A DNA stretch of 14,335 nucleotides from Syntrophomonas sp. UBA4911 (GCA_002398105.1 DHCD01000032.1:7910-22244), one strand, 5' to 3'; positions 6,486 to 13,805 are shown, counted from the stretch's first letter. Program-made: numbers and translations. Notes: a model not told the origin generated them from the letters alone.

Positions 6486-8243
6486 TTATTCAATTTTGGC
6501 CTCCCCCGGATGGGCTATGATAGTCCAGTAATTGTCGTAAATAACCATACCCGGCTTGGCTCCGGAAGGTTTGCGCACATGGGCCCGGAAGGTGTAGTCA
6601 ACCGCTACTTTGCTTGAGTTCTGGGCCTTGCTGAAATAGGCGGCCAGATTGGCGGCTTCTCCCAGGGTGCGGTCAGGAACCTGGTTTATGGACGAACAGG
6701 CGGGAGGTAATTTAACTATGACGTGGGTTCCCGGTATATTTTGAGCATGCAGCCACAGGTCATTTCCCCGGGCCTGTTTTAAGGTCAGATTATCGTTCTG
6801 GCGGTTATTTCTCCCCACCATAATTTCCAGACCGTCGGATGACGTATAGAGACGGGGTTCGCTTCGATAGGGGCGCGCTTTGCTACGGGACGGCTGCTTG
6901 ATATAATTTCCCCGGGTAAGCTCATCCAGTACTTCATCCAACTCCAGGGTACTTTCAGCCTCTCTTATTGCTACCAGAACCGATTCCAGGTAGTCGATTT
7001 CCTGCTGATTCCTGGTCATCAGCTCTTCCAGATGTTTTAGAGCGGAGCGGCTTTTGTTGTAGATTTTGAAATAGCGCTGGGCATTCTGGATAGGGGTGTA
7101 GCGTGGATCCAGATCTATAGCGACGGGTTCGCCGCTATAGAAATCTGCCAATACCGCTTTTTTATCTCCTTTTTTGAACTGGTAGGCATAAGAGGTCAGA
7201 AGTTCCCCCCAGATTTTATATTTTTCGTTGTCCTGAGCCCGGTTCAAGTCGCCTTCCTGAAACAACCTTTTACGATAAGCCCGGTCAAGATAAGATTTTA
7301 TAGTGCGGTTGATATTAACCTTGCTGGATTCAAGCCGAATGGTATCCAGACGCTGCTGGTAATAGGCGTCGACTCCCTTATTGACCGACTGGTAGACTTT
7401 CGTGTCAGGTTGAGCTGGCGGCAGGGAGGGCAAGGCTATTACAAATTCCCAGGGCTGTTGCTTCTTAAAGAGTATCCCGACTCCGGCCTGGCCGCTGTCT
7501 ATAGCAGCCAGTATATATCCGATCTGCTTGAAGAGACTGCTGAATTCATATTCACCGCATTCCTCCACCGGCATATCGGGGCTGATACCGCAATCCATGC
7601 ATATCTCCCGGGCGGTAAATGGGCTTATACCGCTGAGAACGCTGAACAAGGCGGATGACAGGGAAGATTCATTATCCTGTTGCCACATGCGCTGGACATA
7701 TTCATCATAGGAACATATAAGCGGATTGAGCTTACCCTGATCGGGGGGATTGACATAGGTTTTACCGGGTAAAACTTCGCGGTAGGAACTGAGGTCACTG
7801 CCATATTTTTTAATACCGTCCAGGATAATATTATTTTCCGGGTTAACCAGAATTATATTGGAATGACGCCCCATAAACTCGCAGATTAAAACCCGGGTCT
7901 TCCATTCCCGGAAATCATCCAGAGCTTCAATATATATATATACTATGCGCTCAAAATCAAGCTGCTTGATCGCTTTGATCTTTCCGCCCTCCAGGTATTT
8001 GCGCAACAGCATGCAAAAGGCCGGAGGGTGAGTAGGATTAGCCTTTTTCTGGTCGCAAGTATGCAGGCGAGCCCAGCGGGCATTGGCGGATACCAGCAAA
8101 CGCAGGGCTTTACTGCCCGGAGCCCGTATGGCAAAAACTATCTCGTCCTTTTCCGGCTGATATACTTTATCTATACGAGCGTCATATAAATCCCGGCTCA
8201 ATTCCTGGCACAGGGCCCGGATAGCAAATCCGTCAAAAGGCAT
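6486..8243 (-). CDS. rqcH: Ribosome quality control protein RqcH (NFACT/Rqc2 family)
   Basis: Rqc2 homologue that binds obstructed 50S subunits carrying peptidyl-tRNA and recruits tRNA-Ala to add C-terminal alanine tails, marking stalled chains for degradation; older annotations call it a fibronectin-binding protein. The 585 residues show the NFACT-N domain (MPFDGFAIRALCQEL; PPAFCMLLRKYLEGGKI at 73-89; EFMGRHSNIILV at 122-133; YREVLPG), a helix-hairpin-helix-like middle part (about 170-230), a long coiled-coil region (about 295-435) and the C-terminal NFACT-R domain (about 465-565: GLEIMVGRNNRQNDNLT, DLWLHAQNIPGTHVIVK). The conserved DR motif of the N-domain appears here as E98-R99. The start is the ATG at 8243 with GGGAGG (8251-8256) 7 bases upstream; the frame stays open for 36 more codons, but that part holds the promoter and ribosome binding site. 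It stands alone on the - strand. Confidence 0.95.
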   Translation of the reverse strand: MPFDGFAIRALCQELSRDLYDARIDKVYQPEKDEIVFAIRAPGSKALRLLVSANARWARLHTCDQKKANPTHPPAFCMLLRKYLEGGKIKAIKQLDFERIVYIYIEALDDFREWKTRVLICEFMGRHSNIILVNPENNIILDGIKKYGSDLSSYREVLPGKTYVNPPDQGKLNPLICSYDEYVQRMWQQDNESSLSSALFSVLSGISPFTAREICMDCGISPDMPVEECGEYEFSSLFKQIGYILAAIDSGQAGVGILFKKQQPWEFVIALPSLPPAQPDTKVYQSVNKGVDAYYQQRLDTIRLESSKVNINRTIKSYLDRAYRKRLFQEGDLNRAQDNEKYKIWGELLTSYAYQFKKGDKKAVLADFYSGEPVAIDLDPRYTPIQNAQRYFKIYNKSRSALKHLEELMTRNQQEIDYLESVLVAIREAESTLELDEVLDELTRGNYIKQPSRSKARPYRSEPRLYTSSDGLEIMVGRNNRQNDNLTLKQARGNDLWLHAQNIPGTHVIVKLPPACSSINQVPDRTLGEAANLAAYFSKAQNSSKVAVDYTFRAHVRKPSGAKPGMVIYDNYWTIIAHPGEAKIE

Positions 8244-8286
8244 AAAAGCACCTCCCTGAAAAACGGACCTAAAGGGTAACAGCAAA

Positions 8287-8316
8287 AGTATAGCATTAGA
8301 ACTGGTACCCTGACAA
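8287..8316 (-). promoter_or_regulatory. Sigma-A-type extended -10 promoter for rqcH
   Basis: Read on the - strand: a -35 box TTGTCA (8316-8311), an 18-base spacer and a -10 box TATACT (8292-8287), each one mismatch from consensus. TGC directly before the -10 gives an extended TGn motif. Transcription would begin near 8280, leaving a leader of about 37 bases before the rqcH ATG. This is the best vegetative promoter match in the window. Confidence 0.65.
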
Positions 8317-8331
8317 ACAATACCTGGCGGG

Positions 8332-8344
8332 GAGAAGTGTTCTC
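8332..8344. repeat. 13-base palindrome GAGAA-GTG-TTCTC in the divergent intergenic region
   Basis: A perfect 5-bp inverted repeat with a 3-base centre, about 15 bases upstream of the rqcH -35 box and about 80 bases before the divergent 147-residue gene. Its position would suit an operator or activator site. A single short palindrome can arise by chance. Between 8244 and 8422 I see no convincing promoter for the rightward gene; CATAAT at 8368-8373 is the closest -10 match and lacks a good -35. Confidence 0.25.
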
Positions 8345-8422
8345 TGATCAAATTTCTATGTTTCTCACATAATTACCGTTCAGAAAGTTAAAATAGGGGT
8401 AGAAGTTTGGGGTGATTCTATA

Positions 8423-8866
8423 ATGAAGGGGAACAGCAGGGATAACCATGACAGTATAAGCGGACTTTATAGGGGCATTATTCAGCAGGTGCTGGTTATT
8501 GAGACCTGCAAAAAGAATCTGGCATCCTCAATTTTAATAGTTCGGGATAAAAGACGCTGGCAGTTGATTCAGGAATTTCTCCAGTATGATCTGGAAAAAC
8601 ATCTGCTGCTGGAACAGGCGGCGGTTATTGTTATTAATAATGGAGCCGCAGAAATGATAGAAGATCTGGAGAGGTTGTATCAATTCAGCAGCGGGGAAAA
8701 TCTGATCAGCAAAATAAGACAGGAAAGCTCACATATAGAGAATTTTATTAAAATAATTGAACGGGGAAGAAAACATAAAAACTGGCTGAGCTTCACCGAG
8801 CGCCGGGTAATGCAGGAAATCAATAAATATGTTCTGGAACAGGCCCGGGAATACAGCAAGCTTTAA
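8423..8866 (+). CDS. Uncharacterised 147-residue helical protein upstream of dapB
   Basis: I do not recognise this protein. The 147 residues are predicted by eye to be largely alpha-helical and rich in charged residues, with one cysteine (Cys29), no signal peptide and no clear membrane segment. Possible blocks are an N-terminal helix (GLYRGIIQQVLVIETCKKNL), a leucine- and glutamate-rich middle (FLQYDLEKHLLLEQAAVIVI) and a basic C-terminal helix (SFTERRVMQEINKYVLEQA). The ATG at 8423 has GGGGTGAT (8409-8416) 6 bases upstream. It is divergent from rqcH and only 38 bases before dapB with no terminator between, so it is probably co-transcribed with dapB. It is more AT-rich than its neighbours. 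Its function cannot be inferred; I see no known motif. Confidence 0.75.
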   Translation: MKGNSRDNHDSISGLYRGIIQQVLVIETCKKNLASSILIVRDKRRWQLIQEFLQYDLEKHLLLEQAAVIVINNGAAEMIEDLERLYQFSSGENLISKIRQESSHIENFIKIIERGRKHKNWLSFTERRVMQEINKYVLEQAREYSKL

Positions 8867-8904
8867 AATATATATTTCAAAGGAAATAAGGGGAGGCAAA
8901 ATTA

Positions 8905-9705
8905 ATGACAGAAAAGATCAGAGTAATTATAACCGGAGCTTTGGGCAGGATGGGGATGGAGACGGCAAAAGCGATAGCCGGTGATGGAGATATGGAATTA
9001 GTCGGCTTGGTTGATATAAGGGCCAAGGGAGAAAAACTTTCCTCATTGAGCGAGTTAAGAGAGTTAGATATAAAGATTGAAAATGATCTGGATCGGGTAA
9101 TTGCCAAAACCAAGCCCCAGGCTATGGTCGATTTTACCAATCCCCAGGCGGTTTTCAATAATGCCCGTACCGCCCTCAAAAACAAAATCACCTGCGTAGT
9201 AGGCACCACCGGGCTTAACGAAGTTGAATTGCGGCAGTTGGAAAAACTGGCCGTAGATAACCGGACCGGCCTGGCTATAATACCGAATTTTGCTATTGGC
9301 GCGGTTCTGATGATGAAATTTGCCCGGGAAGCGGCCCGCTATTTCCCGGATGTTGAGATAATTGAGCTGCACCATGACCAGAAAATGGATGCTCCTTCCG
9401 GAACAGCCATCAAGACGGCGGAGTTGATTAACGAGAGCCGAAGCAGCCGGGCGCCGCGTAATATACGGGAGTATGAAAAGATAGCCGGTTGCCGGGGCGG
9501 TAATGTTGATCAGGTAAGAATCCATAGTATCCGTCTGCCCGGTTTGATTGCCCACCAGGAAGTTATATTCGGCGGGGCCGGACAGACCCTTAAAATTCGC
9601 CATGATTCAATGGACCGGGCTGGTTTTATGCCCGGAGTGGTGATGGTGGTTAAAAAGATGATGAACCGGCCGGGGCTGGTTTATGGCATGGAAAACCTAC
9701 TGTAA
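8905..9705 (+). CDS. dapB: 4-hydroxy-tetrahydrodipicolinate reductase
   Basis: Reduces HTPA to tetrahydrodipicolinate with NAD(P)H, committing carbon to meso-DAP for peptidoglycan and to lysine. The 266 residues are usual length. The N-terminal Rossmann fold shows VIITGALGRMGME (7-19, GxxGxMG type); VVGTTGL (98-104) and IIPNFAIGA (125-133) line the cofactor side; and the signature ELHHDQKMDAPSGTA (154-168) holds the catalytic His156/His157 and Lys160, followed by the substrate-binding GT pair. The start is the ATG at 8905, 8 bases after GGGGAGG (8890-8896). It follows the unknown gene by 38 bases and is separated from dpaA by a hairpin and a promoter-like stretch. DapB and dipicolinate synthase compete for the same intermediate, so this separation makes regulatory sense. 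Confidence 0.97.
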   Translation: MTEKIRVIITGALGRMGMETAKAIAGDGDMELVGLVDIRAKGEKLSSLSELRELDIKIENDLDRVIAKTKPQAMVDFTNPQAVFNNARTALKNKITCVVGTTGLNEVELRQLEKLAVDNRTGLAIIPNFAIGAVLMMKFAREAARYFPDVEIIELHHDQKMDAPSGTAIKTAELINESRSSRAPRNIREYEKIAGCRGGNVDQVRIHSIRLPGLIAHQEVIFGGAGQTLKIRHDSMDRAGFMPGVVMVVKKMMNRPGLVYGMENLL

Positions 9706-9717
9706 TTATTTACCGGG

Positions 9718-9764
9718 GACGGGGTTGCAGAAGCACTTGATAAAAGCGGATCTGTAACCCCGTC
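9718..9764 (+). terminator. Strong hairpin between dapB and dpaA
   Basis: Arms GACGGGGTTGCAG (9718-9730) and CTGTAACCCCGTC (9752-9764) form a 13-bp GC-rich stem with one G-T wobble and a 21-base loop, starting 12 bases after the dapB stop. The following bases (TTGCTGATAG) are not a U run, so classic intrinsic termination is uncertain. It may be a weaker terminator or a 3'-end stabiliser. It does not resemble a lysine riboswitch, which is far larger. Confidence 0.6.
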
Positions 9765-9782
9765 TTGCTGATAGTAAACCGT

Positions 9783-9828
9783 TCAGACAAGCACCACATT
9801 AATATCAAGTACATATAATGCTATTAAT
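9783..9828 (+). promoter_or_regulatory. Possible mother-cell (sigma-K/sigma-E type) promoter for dpaAB
   Basis: CATATAAT at 9812-9819 is one base from the sigma-E -10 CATACAAT and begins with the CATA of sigma-K promoters. An AC at 9793-9794, 17 bases upstream, fits the minimal sigma-K -35. The box contains a perfect TATAAT, but no sigma-A -35 lies at 16-18 bases. TCAGACAAGC (9783-9792) matches the SpoIIID consensus WWRRACARNY at 9 of 10 places. An inverted repeat, ATTAATA (9798-9804) and TATTAAT (9822-9828), flanks the -10. The consensus comparisons are from memory and the region is AT-rich. In B. subtilis the equivalent genes are sigma-K dependent, which supports the reading. Confidence 0.4.
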
Positions 9829-9863
9829 TGTGGCCATAGTTTTTTTACAAGGAGGAATGAGGT

Positions 9864-10778
9864 TTGAGTTCTGCGCTGTCTGGAATAAAAATCGCTGTAC
9901 TGGGAGGCGATGACCGGGAGCTGATTTTAACCAATGAATTGGTCAAAATGGGAGCCACAGTGGTTGTAGCAGGATTTCCAAAGGATAAGGTAGGTCCAGG
10001 CGCGTTTGTGGTTTATACCGTGGAAGAGGCCTGCAAGGATGCCGAGGTGGTAATTTTGCCTTTGCCAGGCACCAGTACTGAAGGTGTAATCAGAGCGGTG
10101 TACGCTGAGGAGAGCTTTAAACTCACTGAGAAAGCCATCAGCAGCCTGGCCGCCAATGCGCTGGTACTGATTGGCTCGGCCCGGCCATTCCTTAAGGAAT
10201 GGGCTCATACCTATCGGTTTAATCTCATTGAGATCATTGACATGGATGAGATAGCCGTTTTAAACTCCATACCCACTGCTGAAGGAGCGATTCAGATAGC
10301 AATGGAAGAAACCCGCATAACCATTCATGGAAGCCGAAGCTGTGTGATTGGTTTTGGACGGGTAGCCGTTACCCTGGTCCGAATATTAAAAGCTATGGGC
10401 TCAGATGTCACGGTAGTAGCCCGTAATCAGGGACAGTTGGCCCGGGCCTATGAAATGGGCTGCAAAAAAGCGGATTTTCCCGATCTTCGTGAAATAATGA
10501 ATGATGCCGATATTGTATTTAATACGGTTCCGGCCATGGTTATCGACAGGGAAACATTAAAATATGCCAATTCCAATGTTCTTATAATTGATCTGGCCAG
10601 TCAGCCCGGGGGGACTGACTTTGAGGCTGCCAATGAATACGGTCTTAAGGCCATACTTGCCCCTGGCTTGCCAGGTAAGGTGGCACCGGTATATGCCGGT
10701 AAAATTTTAGCCGATGTTATTCCGCGCCTTATTATAAGTGAATTAACCCGGCTGGATACGGGCTTACTTTTTGCATGA
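9864..10778 (+). CDS. dpaA: Dipicolinate synthase subunit A (SpoVFA)
   Basis: With DpaB it oxidises the DapA product HTPA to dipicolinic acid in the mother cell; DPA then enters the spore core with calcium and gives heat resistance. The 304 residues show an N-terminal dipicolinate synthase A domain (IKIAVLGGDDRELILTNEL at 8-26; VILPLPGT at 63-70), the conserved NSIPTAEGAIQIAMEET (134-150), then an NAD(P)-binding Rossmann unit HGSRSCVIGFGRVAVTLVR (155-173) and a C-terminal IDLASQPGGTDF and LAPGLPGKVAP. The start is TTG at 9864, 8 bases after AAGGAGG (9849-9855); an ATG at 9857 is out of frame. dpaB begins 16 bases after its stop. It implies a true endospore former; members of Clostridium sensu stricto that lack dpaAB are reported to use EtfA instead. 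Confidence 0.96.
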   Translation: MSSALSGIKIAVLGGDDRELILTNELVKMGATVVVAGFPKDKVGPGAFVVYTVEEACKDAEVVILPLPGTSTEGVIRAVYAEESFKLTEKAISSLAANALVLIGSARPFLKEWAHTYRFNLIEIIDMDEIAVLNSIPTAEGAIQIAMEETRITIHGSRSCVIGFGRVAVTLVRILKAMGSDVTVVARNQGQLARAYEMGCKKADFPDLREIMNDADIVFNTVPAMVIDRETLKYANSNVLIIDLASQPGGTDFEAANEYGLKAILAPGLPGKVAPVYAGKILADVIPRLIISELTRLDTGLLFA

Positions 10779-10794
10779 AGGGGGTGTATACAAC

Positions 10795-11397
10795 TTGCAG
10801 GAAATCAAAAGCCGGTTAAGAGGTGTCAAGGTAGGAGTTGTACTTACCGGCTCCCACTGTACAGTGGATGCAGTCATTCCCCAGATAAGGGGTTTGAAAA
10901 GCGAGGGGGCGGAAATTTTACCGGTGCTATCCTTTACGGTTAATGAAACTGATAACCGTTTTTATCAGGTCAGCGACCTCAAAGACGAAATCAGCGCCAT
11001 ATGTGATAAGCCTATAATCAATACCATTGTTGGGGCTGAGCCCATCGGCCCGCAAAAACTTTTGGATGTGGTAGTGGTAGCTCCGGCTACAGGAAATACT
11101 ATAGCCAAACTGGCTACAGGAATAGTTGATACCCCGGCCTTGATGGCGGTTAAAGCCCATTTGCGCAATCAAAGACCGGTGGTCATAGCCATCTCCACTA
11201 ATGATGCTCTGGGTATTAATGCAAGAAACATCGGACTTTTAATAAATATGAAACATATATTTTTTGTTCCCTTCAGACAGGATGATCCGGTCAATAAAGG
11301 GAACTCCCTGGTAGCCTGTATGGATAAATTGCTGGATACGGTAGTTTGCGCTCTGCAGGGGAAGCAGCTGCAGCCGGTGCTTTTAGGGCCGGCCTGA
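10795..11397 (+). CDS. dpaB: Dipicolinate synthase subunit B (SpoVFB)
   Basis: Flavoprotein-family subunit of dipicolinate synthase, acting with DpaA on HTPA during sporulation. From the TTG at 10795 the product is 200 residues, the usual family length. Recognisable parts are VKVGVVLTGSHCTVDAVIPQI (11-31), VVVVAPATGNTIAKLATGIVDTPALMAVKAHLRN (the flavoprotein-like core), RPVVIAISTNDALGINA and the FFVPFRQDDPVNKGNSLVA stretch, all typical of SpoVFB. The start is chosen because AAGGGGG (10778-10784) lies 10 bases upstream; an earlier in-frame TTG at 10771 would overlap the dpaA stop, precede that site and add eight residues. The 119-base gap to asd has a promoter, so asd can be expressed without the dpa genes. 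Confidence 0.96.
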   Translation: MQEIKSRLRGVKVGVVLTGSHCTVDAVIPQIRGLKSEGAEILPVLSFTVNETDNRFYQVSDLKDEISAICDKPIINTIVGAEPIGPQKLLDVVVVAPATGNTIAKLATGIVDTPALMAVKAHLRNQRPVVIAISTNDALGINARNIGLLINMKHIFFVPFRQDDPVNKGNSLVACMDKLLDTVVCALQGKQLQPVLLGPA

Positions 11398-11454
11398 AAT
11401 AGTTCCGGGTCCATTAGGCCTTTATGACGGTTATATGATAAAATCCCTGGTTTC

Positions 11455-11483
11455 TTGAGTATTGAAAATCCTAGTGCTAAAAT
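11455..11483 (+). promoter_or_regulatory. Sigma-A-like extended -10 promoter for asd-dapG-dapA
   Basis: TTGAGT (11455-11460), a 17-base spacer and TAAAAT (11478-11483), with TGC directly before the -10 (extended TGn). Expected start near 11490, about 27 bases before the asd start codon. This would let the aspartate pathway run in growing cells independently of the sporulation-linked dpaAB. Two AAAATCC copies (11440-11446 and 11465-11471), 25 bases apart, lie around the -35. Confidence 0.5.
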
Positions 11484-11516
11484 AAAGACCAGATATTTTT
11501 ACAGGAGGTAGTAGTT

Positions 11517-12533
11517 GTGGCAGAGGGAGTAAAGTTAGCAATAGTTGGGGCAACCGGTGCGGTAGGCCAGGAGATGTTAAAAGTACTGGAGGAACGCCGG
11601 CTTAAAATAAAAGAATTGCTGTGTTTGGCCGATCCGCGTGAAGCCGGGACTATAGTGAAATTTGCCGGGGAGGAACTTACGGTCAGAGCTGCCGATGATA
11701 AAGCGTTTAAATGGGCTGATGTGGCGCTGTTCGCGGTTGGGACTGATGTCAGCCGACAGTTGATTCCGCAGGCGGTGGCCAGTGATTGTGTTGCTATAGA
11801 CAACAGCTATGCTTTTCGTCTGGAAAAGGATGTGCCTCTGGTGGTGCCCGAGGTTAATCCGGAAGATGTAAAGTGGCATAAGGGCATCATTGCTAATCCC
11901 AATTGCTCTACCATTATCATGGTAGTGGCCATTAATCCTATTCATCAGGCGGCCGGCTTAAAACGGGTAATAGTCTCAACCTATCAGGCTGTTTCCGGAG
12001 CGGGAAAAGCAGGACTGGAGGAACTGGATCAGCACATAAATGCCCATATAAACGGCTTGGAGCCTAAAATGGAAGTATTTCAGCATCCGATAGCGTTTAA
12101 CCTTATACCCCATATAGATGTATTTGTGGATGAAAACTATACTCGCGAAGAGATGAAAATGGTCTGGGAAACCCAGAAAATAATGCATGCTCCGCAACTA
12201 AGAATCGCAGCTACGGCAGTGAGAGTACCGGTATACAGAAGCCATTCCGAAGCGATAAACCTGGAAACGGAAAAACCGCTGTCAGTGGCGGAAGCCCGTG
12301 AGATTCTATCCCGTGCTCCGGGAGTTGTGATACAGGATGACCCGCAGAACAACAGCTATCCCATGCCGCTCTATTCATCCAATCGGGATGAAGTATTTGT
12401 AGGCAGAATACGCCGTGATATATCGACTGACAATGGCCTGGTCATATGGGTGGCAGCCGACCAGATCAGAAAGGGAGCGGCTACCAATGCTATTCAGATC
12501 GCCCAGCTCATTATTGATCAAAACCTTTACTAA
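11517..12533 (+). CDS. asd: Aspartate-semialdehyde dehydrogenase
   Basis: Reduces aspartyl phosphate to aspartate semialdehyde with NADPH, the branch point feeding DAP/lysine, threonine, methionine and dipicolinate. The 338 residues are standard length. Visible are the NADP-binding LAIVGATGAVGQEML (7-21), FAVGTDVS (72-79), the active-site ANPNCST with catalytic Cys130, STYQAVSGAGKAGLEEL (154-170), FNLIPHID (194-201), the acid/base RVPVYRSHSEAINLE with His243, and a C-terminal VFVGRIRRD. The start is GTG at 11517, 8 bases after AGGAGG (11503-11508). It is the first gene of a tight group: aspartate kinase begins 15 bases after its stop. A promoter-like sequence lies just upstream. Confidence 0.97.
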   Translation: MAEGVKLAIVGATGAVGQEMLKVLEERRLKIKELLCLADPREAGTIVKFAGEELTVRAADDKAFKWADVALFAVGTDVSRQLIPQAVASDCVAIDNSYAFRLEKDVPLVVPEVNPEDVKWHKGIIANPNCSTIIMVVAINPIHQAAGLKRVIVSTYQAVSGAGKAGLEELDQHINAHINGLEPKMEVFQHPIAFNLIPHIDVFVDENYTREEMKMVWETQKIMHAPQLRIAATAVRVPVYRSHSEAINLETEKPLSVAEAREILSRAPGVVIQDDPQNNSYPMPLYSSNRDEVFVGRIRRDISTDNGLVIWVAADQIRKGAATNAIQIAQLIIDQNLY

Positions 12534-12548
12534 GAAGGTGCATATATA

Positions 12549-13781
12549 TTGAAGATAGCGGTACAAAAGTTCGGAGGAACTTCTCTTACCACCCCGGAAC
12601 TAAGGTTACGGGTCTGTAATATCATTAATTCCACCATCAGTTCAGGCCAGCAGGCAGTAGTTGTAGTATCAGCTATCGGCAGGGAAAACGACCCTTATGC
12701 GACTGATACCTTTATAAACCTGGTCAAGGAAGCTAACCCGCAGCCGCTGGCTCGGGAGATGGACTTGATTATGGCCTGTGGGGAGATAATATCAGGAGTA
12801 TTATTAGCCAACCAGCTGGCGGCCACGGGTACACCTTCAAGGGTTCTTACCGGTGAACAGGCGGGGGTGGTGACTGATGGAAATTTCGGCAATGCCCATG
12901 TTTTATACGTCAATTCCCGCAATATCATAGATTGCCTGGAAAAAGGCATCACCCCGGTAATAGCCGGTTTTCAGGGAGTAAGCGAAAATGGGGAACTTAC
13001 TACCCTGGGGCGGGGAGGAAGCGATACTACTGCCAGTGCGCTGGGGGTAGCGCTGAATGCTGAGATCATTGATATTTTTACCGACGTGGAGGGAATTATG
13101 ACCGCAGACCCCCGTATAGTTAACAATGCCCGTCTGCTTGATGCCATAAGTTATAATGAGATATGCCAGTTGGCCCGGGAAGGCGCCAAGGTGGTCCATC
13201 CCCGGGCAATAGAAATTGCCATGCAGGGAAATGTACCCCTCAGGGTGAGGTCAACCTGGCTGGATAGTCCCGGTACCCTGATCAGCAACCAGGTCTATGA
13301 TAATGGCAAGGGTCTGCGCATGATAAAAGACCAGCTGATAACAGGCATAAGCTATACTTCCAACTTGACTCAGATTAGAATAGAAGGTAAGGCTAATAAC
13401 GGTATTGCCCAATTGGAGCAAAAAGTTTTTGAGAGTATGGCCCATGCCGGTATAAGCGTGGATTTTATAAATGTGCAATTGGATCGTATTCTTTTTACGA
13501 TTGACAGTGAGCAGGCCGATAAGGCCATGCAGGTCCTTACCGGGACCGGCATAAAACCGCAAATGGAAATGAATTGTGCCAAAGTTGCTGTGGTGGGTGC
13601 GGCTATGACTGGGATCCCGGGTGTTATGGCCAGTGTGGTGGCAGCCCTTAATGAGCAGGAGATTGTAATATTGCAATCGGGAGACTCATACACCAACATA
13701 TGGTGTCTGGTCAAGCAGCAGGATTTAAATCGTGCGGTTAATGCGCTCCATGAGAAATTTGGCTTAGGTAATAGAATTTAA
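12549..13781 (+). CDS. dapG: Aspartate kinase (DapG/LysC type, lysine/DAP branch)
   Basis: Phosphorylates aspartate with ATP, the first step toward DAP, lysine, threonine and methionine. The 410 residues are normal for a monofunctional Gram-positive kinase. The catalytic domain has KFGGTS (7-12), MACGEIISGVLLA (75-87), GRGGSDTTASALG (154-166) and IFTDVEGIMTADPRIV (176-191). Two C-terminal ACT domains (about 265-330 and 345-405) indicate allosteric control. The start is TTG at 12549, with AAGGTG (12535-12540) 8 bases upstream. By gene order it corresponds to B. subtilis dapG, whose product is inhibited by meso-DAP, but the effector cannot be read from sequence and lysC is an equal name. It sits 15 bases after asd and 24 before dapA. 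An internal ATG (codon 258) could give a separate small subunit. Confidence 0.95.
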   Translation: MKIAVQKFGGTSLTTPELRLRVCNIINSTISSGQQAVVVVSAIGRENDPYATDTFINLVKEANPQPLAREMDLIMACGEIISGVLLANQLAATGTPSRVLTGEQAGVVTDGNFGNAHVLYVNSRNIIDCLEKGITPVIAGFQGVSENGELTTLGRGGSDTTASALGVALNAEIIDIFTDVEGIMTADPRIVNNARLLDAISYNEICQLAREGAKVVHPRAIEIAMQGNVPLRVRSTWLDSPGTLISNQVYDNGKGLRMIKDQLITGISYTSNLTQIRIEGKANNGIAQLEQKVFESMAHAGISVDFINVQLDRILFTIDSEQADKAMQVLTGTGIKPQMEMNCAKVAVVGAAMTGIPGVMASVVAALNEQEIVILQSGDSYTNIWCLVKQQDLNRAVNALHEKFGLGNRI

Positions 13782-13805
13782 TAAAATGAAGTGGCGGTGA
13801 TTAAA

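Noticed and set aside
7931..7942. Six TA repeats as a phase-variable tract in rqcH
   Set aside because: They encode the ordinary IVYIYIE strand of the NFACT-N domain in frame; the tract is short and the gene is intact.
8244..8351. 36-codon N-terminal extension of rqcH
   Set aside because: The segment contains the ribosome binding site (GGGAGG 8251-8256) and the promoter boxes; homologues begin at the MPFDG sequence used here.
9064..9603. A 179-codon open frame on the - strand inside dapB
   Set aside because: Fully antisense to dapB, whose signature motifs are intact; the translated sequence looks like nothing known.
9706..9863. Lysine riboswitch (L-box) upstream of dpaA, or in the other DAP gene gaps
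   Set aside because: The gaps are 15-158 bases; none can hold the five-helix lysine riboswitch of about 170 bases, and only a single hairpin is visible.
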